Origin: JBBIMS01 sp964531645
Lineage (GTDB): Bacteria > Acidobacteriota > Aminicenantia > JBFLYD01 > JBBIMS01
Assembly: GCA_964531645.1 (NCBI GenBank)
Contig: CAZHEF010000007.1
Span: 1 to 64,000 of the forward strand
Length of the DNA stretch: 64,000 nt
Reading direction: 5' to 3'
In this document: positions 57,847-64,000 of the stretch, piece by piece
Layout of the letters: every line of letters starts with the position of its first letter
How positions within the stretch are numbered: position 1 is the stretch's first letter
The notes under the pieces: generated by a model
What the model was told of the DNA's origin: nothing
What the model saw: only the letters and a program-made list of their open reading frames with translations
Databases searched by the model: none
Program-made: the position numbers and the translations under genes

Positions 57847-59038
57847 CAAGATAAATTTTCATTCTTGCTTCATCTTTTGTAACTTTTCTGATAAAAATTC
57901 TATTCTCTGGAGAGTAAACCGGTGAAGAGTTTATAACTGTCTCAGCCTGAGATAGCCATCTTGCAACTCCTTCGTAAGTGGGGAGATGGTAAGGACTCTT
58001 AGATAATGGATAAAGTATATTTTTTCCTGCGTAATAATCCAGTGCAACTGGATCCTGGCTTGCGACGAGGAGATTTTGCCGTGATGTGGTTGAAGGTGGA
58101 TAACCTGTGAGAGAAAAGTATGAAACCCATATACAATCAAGGATATTGAGAACAGGAAATCTTATATTTTTAACCATATAACCGCAAGTCTCTCCAAGTC
58201 CCGCATAATGCCTGTACCCTGAATATCCATCTATCATGGAGAGAACTCCATAAAAATGTTTCAGACATGCAGTATACTCAGAGCCTCCCCTGTCATGATA
58301 TTTCAATACAGGAACATTTATCAATTTTATTCTATTTTCATAAGCCTTTCCATTCCAGATGCCCAATTTCAAATTTACTCTTGTTCCAAAGTATGTTGTG
58401 AATACAGGATATGAAACAATTTCTTCCTTTATGTATCCATCTGTTTTATTGTCATCCTTTAATAGAAAGTTATATCTTATATCGTCAAAAAGATACCCTG
58501 AAACCTTATAACCTTTAAAAATGTTATCTAAAAGATAAAGGAAAGATTGTTTTTCATCTTCAGCATTGGCACGAACATCATAATCACCATAGTAAGCATA
58601 ATTGTCACAATTTAAACTTCCTCTACCCTGCCCATTTTCAATAATAACTATCTCTCCCATAAATCCATCGGGATGGTCAAGGATTGCCTGAATTACCCCC
58701 CTTACAACATCTGAATTGGTTGCTCCTCTGTATTTCCATTGAGCATTCACCTTTATCAAAACAACATCTTGATTACTAATGAGACCATATGGACCAGTAG
58801 CAATGTTAGAAAAATTTGAAGAACTGTAAAATTTGAGTCCGAATTTTCCCATCGATTCAATAAGAGAATCAACTCCTGTATGTCTGTTGGGTTTTACGGG
58901 ATTTATATATGGGTTTGTCGGAATGTTTTCAACTCTGAAAATTGGAGAGTTGAGAAATAGAGGATAAAAAGGGACTTTAAAGAAATTCGAAAGAACCATA
59001 GCGGATGAAATCTTAAGAAAATCTCTTCTGTTTAACAT
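57833..59038 (-). CDS. DUF362-type protein with Tat leader
   Basis: 401 residues. Leader NRRDFLKISSAMVLSNFF is a twin-arginine signal. The body (VVLIKVNAQWKYRGATNSDV, RGVIQAILDHP, IVIIENGQG, KLINVPVLKYHDRGGSEYTA, ASQDPVALDYYAGKNIL) follows DUF362, a family often found with ferredoxins in anaerobes; no Cys cluster for Fe-S is seen. Function unknown. Ends 14 bases into the convergent MBL gene and its start overlaps the amidotransferase gene by 26 bases. Confidence 0.8.
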   Translation of the reverse strand: MLNRRDFLKISSAMVLSNFFKVPFYPLFLNSPIFRVENIPTNPYINPVKPNRHTGVDSLIESMGKFGLKFYSSSNFSNIATGPYGLISNQDVVLIKVNAQWKYRGATNSDVVRGVIQAILDHPDGFMGEIVIIENGQGRGSLNCDNYAYYGDYDVRANAEDEKQSFLYLLDNIFKGYKVSGYLFDDIRYNFLLKDDNKTDGYIKEEIVSYPVFTTYFGTRVNLKLGIWNGKAYENRIKLINVPVLKYHDRGGSEYTACLKHFYGVLSMIDGYSGYRHYAGLGETCGYMVKNIRFPVLNILDCIWVSYFSLTGYPPSTTSRQNLLVASQDPVALDYYAGKNILYPLSKSPYHLPTYEGVARWLSQAETVINSSPVYSPENRIFIRKVTKDEARMKIYLAKLS

Positions 59039-59627
59039 TTTTTTCCCCTGTCAATCTAAAAAAATTTCTTGCTATAATTTCGCCATTCTCCCCAGATCTT
59101 TCTATATGGAACTGAAATCCGTAAATAGGCTTCTTCCTGTGTTTTATTGCCTCGACAGAGCAAGAATCTGAAGATGCAATAATTTCAAAATTTTCCTTAA
59201 ATTTATCAGTTTCAGTTACATGATCTTTGTGAGATTCTTCAGCAGGAAATATCGGAGGAAGTCCTGAAAATATTTCATCATACTTTAAAATTTTTATTAA
59301 TTCTGGATTCTTCAAGAACGCCTTTTTTATTGTATTTTCTCCCATCCAAATACTTGCATCAAAAGCCTTTGCAATCAGCTGATGTCCGTGGCATATTCCC
59401 ATAACCGGCAATTCGGTATTTTTTAAAAATTCGATAAGAAGCGGGTTAAAATCGTTTTGAGAAATATACTTTTCAAAGCCTGAAATTACATAGACTTTTG
59501 TATCAGGGTCAGGCTTAAAATTTTCATCAGATATAATCCTGACCTCCCCGAATCTTTTAAAAAAATTAATGTAATTTTTTATCCTTTCATCGTTTTTTTT
59601 ACGATAACAATTTACTATCACTATCAT
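59013..59627 (-). CDS. Class I glutamine amidotransferase-like protein
   Basis: About 204 residues from MIVIVNCYRKK (59627). The triad is complete: Cys in MGICHGHQLIA and His/Glu in YGFQFHIERSG. Related to GMP synthase and para-aminobenzoate type amidotransferases; stand-alone members may act on gamma-glutamyl compounds. Purine-rich AAGGGG stands right before the start. An earlier ATG-less start at 59651 would overlap pyk. No partner synthase is near. Overlaps the DUF362 gene by 26 bases. Confidence 0.82.
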   Translation of the reverse strand: MIVIVNCYRKKNDERIKNYINFFKRFGEVRIISDENFKPDPDTKVYVISGFEKYISQNDFNPLLIEFLKNTELPVMGICHGHQLIAKAFDASIWMGENTIKKAFLKNPELIKILKYDEIFSGLPPIFPAEESHKDHVTETDKFKENFEIIASSDSCSVEAIKHRKKPIYGFQFHIERSGENGEIIARNFFRLTGEKNVKQKRFS

Positions 59628-59634
59628 TCCCCTT

Positions 59635-61029
59635 CTATTCAATCCTTTCAACCTTCAGCATGTTGGTAGCACCCTTTGCAGGTGTTTTTCCCGCAACAAT
59701 GACTATTGAATCTCCCTTCTGAATAAAGCCTCTTTCCTTAAGAATTTTTTCTCCATTTTCTATCATCTGGTCAGTGCCTGCATGGGATTGGAGAATCAGA
59801 GGAAATACTCCCCAATAAATGGAAAGCCTTCTCCTTATGGATTCATTAGGAGTGAAAACCACCACAGGGCATACTGGTCTCATTTTGGAGATTATAATTG
59901 CAGTTGCTCCAGAGACTGAAAAAGCCATTATTAATTTAGAATTTATGTCTTTTGCAACCTTTACTGAAGCTGATGAGATGGAAAAAGCATGGGTTAGCTC
60001 TTCGGGACAATATAAAGAATCTATCCTAAGATTCTCCTCTGTTGTGCTTGCTATTTTAGCCATGAACTCCACAGCCTTTGAAGGGTATTTTCCTACTGCA
60101 GTTTCGCCAGAAAGCATGAGAGCGTCTGTCCCATCGATTATTGAATTAGCTATATCTGTTGACTCTGCCCTTGTAGGAGCTGGGTTTTCAATCATTGATT
60201 CCAGCATCTGGGTAGCAGTAATAACAAGTTTTCCTTTAAGATTAGCTTTTTTGATAATTCCTTTCTGTAAAACAGGAATCATCTCGATCTCCATTTCAAC
60301 ACCAAGGTCACCCCTTGCTACCATAACACCATCAAAATTATCAAGGATTGAATCAATATTTTCATAGGCAACAGGTCTTTCTATTTTTGCTATCACCGGT
60401 AAATCTCTATAACCTAATATTTTTCTAACTTCTTCTACATCACTCCCGTCTCTGACAAAAGAAAGGGCGATAATATCCACTCCTTCCTCCACCGCAAATT
60501 CAAGATCCTCTTTGTCTTTATCTGTTAAAACAGGAAGAGAAAGCTCTGTATCAGGTAAATTTATTCCCTTTCTTGGCTTGAGTTTCCCTCCCTGTATAAC
60601 TTTACCAATCAGCTTCTCTTTTCCTTTTCCAGTTACCGATACTTTTATTCTTCCATCATCAAATAAAATTTTGTCCCCTTCTTTTATATCTTCTAAAATC
60701 AGTGAAAGAGGGATCTCTATTCCTCCCTTTCCAATATCTACCAGTTCAACAATTTCTCCTTCTTTTAACAATATTTCCTCTCTTAAATTTCCCACCCTTA
60801 GCCTTGGTCCCTGAAGATCTGCAAGAATGGCAACAGGTATGTTTAATTTATCAGAGACTCTTCTAACAAGATTTATTGCCTCCTTATGAAAGTTTCTCTC
60901 ACCATGGGAAAAATTGAGTCTCGCAACTTTCATTCCCAAGGAAATCATTTCAGAAAGGACATCTTCCCTCAAAGAAGATGGACCTATTGTGGCAACAATC
61001 TTAGTTTTCGGTTTTAGCTCCATGGACAC
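59635..61029 (-). CDS. pyk: Pyruvate kinase
   Basis: 464 residues. Last step of glycolysis, phosphoenolpyruvate + ADP to pyruvate + ATP. ATIGPSSLREDVLSEMI and GMKVARLNFSHG at the start, the catalytic Lys in PVIAKIERPVAYEN, Mg site MVARGDLGVEME, ATQMLESMIENPAPTRAE, and the C-terminal allosteric domain ending GTNMLKVERIE-like (GATNMLKVERIE). Normal length. Confidence 0.96.
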   Translation of the reverse strand: MSMELKPKTKIVATIGPSSLREDVLSEMISLGMKVARLNFSHGERNFHKEAINLVRRVSDKLNIPVAILADLQGPRLRVGNLREEILLKEGEIVELVDIGKGGIEIPLSLILEDIKEGDKILFDDGRIKVSVTGKGKEKLIGKVIQGGKLKPRKGINLPDTELSLPVLTDKDKEDLEFAVEEGVDIIALSFVRDGSDVEEVRKILGYRDLPVIAKIERPVAYENIDSILDNFDGVMVARGDLGVEMEIEMIPVLQKGIIKKANLKGKLVITATQMLESMIENPAPTRAESTDIANSIIDGTDALMLSGETAVGKYPSKAVEFMAKIASTTEENLRIDSLYCPEELTHAFSISSASVKVAKDINSKLIMAFSVSGATAIIISKMRPVCPVVVFTPNESIRRRLSIYWGVFPLILQSHAGTDQMIENGEKILKERGFIQKGDSIVIVAGKTPAKGATNMLKVERIE

Positions 61030-61051
61030 CTTATAATTTTTATGAGAAAAT

Positions 61052-61285
61052 TTACCCCCCTCCCATAATGGGAAGAAGGGTCAGCTCATCATCTTCTTGA
61101 ATGCTGTAGCTCAAATCTACTTTTTTTTCTCTAACGGTAACAATTGGGACATATTCGTTGGGAATTTTAAGGATGTTAAGAAGATCTGCCACTGTGGAAC
61201 CTTCTTTAATCTCTATTTCGTAAGGATTTGCCTCTTTAGGAATATATTTCCTTAAAAGTCCATAACTTTTAATTTTAATCTTCAT
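61052..61285 (-). CDS. ThiS/MoaD-family ubiquitin-like sulfur carrier
   Basis: About 77 residues from the ATG of MKIKIKSYGLLRKYIP; an upstream TTG adds seven. The beta-grasp pattern ends LPIMGGG with the terminal GG needed for adenylation and thiocarboxylation, and has VADLLNILKIPNEYVPIVTV in the middle. It could serve molybdopterin, thiamin or tungsten cofactor synthesis; none of those genes is in this window. No ribosome site seen. Confidence 0.75.
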   Translation of the reverse strand: MKIKIKSYGLLRKYIPKEANPYEIEIKEGSTVADLLNILKIPNEYVPIVTVREKKVDLSYSIQEDDELTLLPIMGGG

Positions 61286-61391
61286 AGTTTTTAATTTTAC
61301 ACTCAATCAATTTAAAATTCAATCCATATGCAAGGGCTCGATTTCATATTTCATTTGAAAATTTTCTAATTGATTATTAAAATTAAACATT

Positions 61392-64000
61392 ATGAATAAA
61401 AAAAGCTTGAAAAAGAGAAAAGATTTATTGCGATTCCACCCGGAAGAGTATTACAGGACTATTATCGACTCTTCACTGGATATGATCATAACTGTCGACA
61501 GGAAAAGAAGAATTGTAGAATTTAACAAATCTGCCCAGAAAACATTTGGTTACACCTATGAAGAAGTCTTAGGCAAGCCAGTAGAAATTATCTATGCAAA
61601 TCCTGAGGAGGGGAAGAAAATTTCAAGGGAGGTTATGGAAAAGGGGAGATGCGTTGCAGAAGTGATTAACAAAAGGAAAAATGGCGAATTGTTTCCCAGC
61701 TTGGTATCAGCGTCCCTCCTGAGAAATTCAAAAGGAGAATTAATAGGAGTAATGGGAATATCAAGAGATATTTCAGAAATTAAACTTTATGAGCAAAAAC
61801 TTAAAAATGCTTCCCAGGAATGGAGAGCCACTTTTGATGCTTTAAAAGATTATCTCATTCTATTAGATGAAAACGGGATTATAAAAAGATGTAATCTTTC
61901 TTTTTGTAACAGTATAGGTAAGACATTCCATGAGATAATTGGGAAAAAACTTTTTGAACTCTTTGAAATGCAATCTAATGTAAATCCTTTTTACATATCA
62001 AGACAGAGTTTAAAAAGGGAAGTATCTACTCTCGAAAAGAGTGGTAGGTGGCTCAATATTATCTCAGATCCAATAATTAGAGAAAATCAATTTTTAGGAG
62101 CTGTGATAATAATTTCAGATATAACAGAGATGGAGGAAAGCGCGGAAAGATTTAGAATCTTAACCGAAAACTCTCCTCTTGGAATTTCTCTTTTAAGACC
62201 CGACGGCACTTTTGAATACCTGAATCCTCGTTTTACAGAGCTTTTTGGATATACAATTGAAGATATACCCGATAAGAAAAAATGGTTTGAGCTTGCCTAC
62301 TCTAAGAAGGAAATGAATAAGGCAATATCTTTCTGGAAAAAAGATTTCATAGATTCGAAGGAAATAGGGAAAGTTAAGGAAAGAGATTTACATGTAACAT
62401 GTAAAAATGGAAAAAAAAAGATTATTTGCATCCGTTCTGTTTTAATGGGAAATGGAAAAATTCTTCAAACATATGAAGATATAACTGAAAAAAAGAGAGC
62501 GGAAGAGATCCTTGAAGAAAGGGAAAGAAGATTCAGGACTTTGATAGAAAATGCTACAGATATAATAAGCATGTTTGATGAAAATGGAAATATTTTATAT
62601 ATAAGCCCATCTGTCGAGAGAATACTCGGTTATAGGAACAAAGATGTGATAGGCTTATCAATTTTCGATTACTTACATCCAGATGAATTTGAAGCAGCAG
62701 AAAAAACTTTTAAGAAAATAGCCTCTACAAACGCTATATCTAAACCATTAAGATTCAAAGTTCGTCATAAAAATGGTTCCTGGCGTTATCTTGAAGGGGT
62801 CTTTAACAATTTAATTAAAGAGCCGAATATAAATGCAATTTTGATGAACGCAAGGGACATAACCTCAACAGTTTTAGCTGAAGAAAAATACAGGACTCTT
62901 TTTGAAGAGTCAAAGGATGCAGTTTACATCACAGACCCAAGTGGAAGGATTTTAGACATTAATCCTGCGGGAGTTGAAATGTTAGGATTTTCATCAAAAG
63001 AAAAACTTTTAAAAAAAAGTATTAATGAGATTTGCTTTGATCCCAATGACAGAGAAAGATACAAAGAAGCAATTGAAAGAGATGGCTATGTTAAGGATTT
63101 TGAAATTGTTTTAAAGAAGAAAGATGGGGAAAAAATAATCATTTTAGATACTGGAACAGTTGTTAAAGATGAAAAAGGAAAAATAGTTGCCTACAGAGGA
63201 ATAATGAGAGATGTGACTGAATATAAAAATCTTGAGCAACAACTTCGACAAGCTCAAAAAATGGATGCCATCGGAAATCTTGCCGGAGGAATTGCCCACG
63301 ATTTTAACAATATGCTCCAGGTGATTCTTGGATTTACTGATTTATCTATCTCTAAATTAGACTCTTCAAATCCTCTTGTAAGCGATCTTCTCAAGGTCAA
63401 AAGAACTGCAGAAAGGGCTGCAGCACTTGTCCAGAAATTACTTGCCTTCAGTAGGAAACAAATGCTGGAAAAGAAGATTGTAGACTTGAACGAGTTAATT
63501 GCTGAACATGTCCAGATATTAAAAAGAATTATTCCAGAATCTATAGAGTTGTTTGTCTTGACCAATGCGAAAAATTCTATTATTCTTGCAGATCCTACAG
63601 GAATTGAGCAGGTCATTATGAACATTGTTCTGAACGCAAGGGATGCGATGTCCGATGGAGGGACATTATCAATAGAAACTGGCAATGAATTAATTAAAGA
63701 TTTCCCCTCCAAAGAAGAACATCAACTAAAACCCGGCGAATATGTCACAATCATGATCAAAGATACTGGAACAGGTATGGATGAGATAACCCTCTCAAGA
63801 ATTTTTGAGCCCTTTTTCTCGACAAAGGGAAAGGAGAAGGGTGCGGGTCTTGGACTTTCGGTTGCATGGGGGATAATTAAACAGCATGATGGACATATTG
63901 AAGTATGGAGTAGTCCCGGAAAAGGGAGCATATTCAAAATTTATTTACCTATATATGAAAGAGAAGAAGGAGAAAAAGCAGAATTTAAAGAGAACAATGA
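61392..64000 (+). CDS. Multi-PAS sensor histidine kinase, cut by the window end
   Basis: An open frame of 869 codons from ATG 61392 to the edge, no stop. Five PAS domains can be read: from about residues 18 (YYRTIIDSSLDMIITVD), 140 (EWRATFDALKDYLILLD), 255 (FRILTENSPLGISLLRPDG), 380 (FRTLIENATDIISMFDENG), and 500 (YRTLFEESKDAVYITDPSG). The HisKA site is GNLAGGIAHDFNNMLQVILG with His about 636, then the ATPase N box VLNARDAMSDGG, G1 DTGTGMD and G2 GAGLGLSV. The AHDFNN class usually has a receiver domain after it; this would lie outside the window. No membrane segment, so cytoplasmic. Confidence 0.9.
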   Translation, partial: MNKKSLKKRKDLLRFHPEEYYRTIIDSSLDMIITVDRKRRIVEFNKSAQKTFGYTYEEVLGKPVEIIYANPEEGKKISREVMEKGRCVAEVINKRKNGELFPSLVSASLLRNSKGELIGVMGISRDISEIKLYEQKLKNASQEWRATFDALKDYLILLDENGIIKRCNLSFCNSIGKTFHEIIGKKLFELFEMQSNVNPFYISRQSLKREVSTLEKSGRWLNIISDPIIRENQFLGAVIIISDITEMEESAERFRILTENSPLGISLLRPDGTFEYLNPRFTELFGYTIEDIPDKKKWFELAYSKKEMNKAISFWKKDFIDSKEIGKVKERDLHVTCKNGKKKIICIRSVLMGNGKILQTYEDITEKKRAEEILEERERRFRTLIENATDIISMFDENGNILYISPSVERILGYRNKDVIGLSIFDYLHPDEFEAAEKTFKKIASTNAISKPLRFKVRHKNGSWRYLEGVFNNLIKEPNINAILMNARDITSTVLAEEKYRTLFEESKDAVYITDPSGRILDINPAGVEMLGFSSKEKLLKKSINEICFDPNDRERYKEAIERDGYVKDFEIVLKKKDGEKIIILDTGTVVKDEKGKIVAYRGIMRDVTEYKNLEQQLRQAQKMDAIGNLAGGIAHDFNNMLQVILGFTDLSISKLDSSNPLVSDLLKVKRTAERAAALVQKLLAFSRKQMLEKKIVDLNELIAEHVQILKRIIPESIELFVLTNAKNSIILADPTGIEQVIMNIVLNARDAMSDGGTLSIETGNELIKDFPSKEEHQLKPGEYVTIMIKDTGTGMDEITLSRIFEPFFSTKGKEKGAGLGLSVAWGIIKQHDGHIEVWSSPGKGSIFKIYLPIYEREEGEKAEFKENN

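Overview
This is a low-GC bacterial chromosome segment, very largely coding, with short intergenic gaps that are strikingly AT-rich. The cell is diderm: there is a type IV pilus assembly operon with an outer-membrane secretin, a TonB-dependent receptor, a beta-barrel protein, several lipoproteins and an MsbA-type exporter. Gene content (pilMNOPQ, an SBBP-repeat surface protein, a secreted subtilase, a methylmalonyl-CoA mutase subunit, an EF-G paralogue, a family 4 uracil-DNA glycosylase, a Ycf46-like AAA protein) resembles uncultured Acidobacteriota/Aminicenantes-like lineages. No rRNA or marker gene here proves that, so the affiliation is inference.

Layout. 0-1 kb: a decayed ECF sigma / anti-sigma pair. 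1-9 kb (minus strand): a housekeeping run of yicC, gmk, coaBC and udg, then an MsbA-like ABC transporter coupled to a catalytically dead aspartate-semialdehyde dehydrogenase paralogue that appears to start at CTG, then psd-pssA and a DUF465 protein. 9-13 kb: a Ycf46-like AAA ATPase divergent from a secreted S8 protease. Their shared spacer holds palindromes and a sigma54-like site. 13-15 kb: a small accessory patch with a strong promoter, a 40-codon ORF, a STAND-like P-loop NTPase and a frame-shifted TPR tail, followed by tRNA-Gly. 15-21 kb: lipoate metabolism, thioredoxin, truA, a trans-sulfuration enzyme, a SLOG protein, an NlpC/P60 lipoprotein and recD2. 21-29 kb: tRNA-Val, a Roadblock/TPR pair, two lipoproteins and pilQPONM. 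29-36 kb: an operon of methylmalonyl-CoA mutase, two peptide-transporter ATPases and an SGNH hydrolase, divergent from a peptide-binding protein. 36-41 kb: SBBP-repeat protein and glutamate dehydrogenase. 41-47.5 kb (plus strand): hrcA-grpE-dnaK-dnaJ-rsmE and a Ser/Thr kinase. 47.5-53.4 kb: a Tat-type asparaginase, an EF-G paralogue and a TonB-dependent receptor.

53.5-57 kb is a cluster of broken genes: a TPR lipoprotein, a DsbD-like membrane protein, a LytS-type kinase, a LytTR regulator and an amino-acid permease. Most breaks sit in A or T homopolymers, but the permease has lost about two thirds of its length, so sequencing error alone is a poor explanation. 57-61 kb carries an MBL hydrolase, a DUF362 protein, a glutamine amidotransferase, pyruvate kinase and a ThiS/MoaD-like protein. 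The window ends inside a five-PAS sensor histidine kinase.

Most of the window is ordinary housekeeping. The points most worth following are the NTPase/TPR patch, the dead Asd-ABC transporter pair with its CTG start, the two unassigned lipoproteins and TPR/Roadblock pair attached to the pilus operon, the regulatory spacer at 10.6 kb, and the recurring AT-rich inverted repeats between genes.
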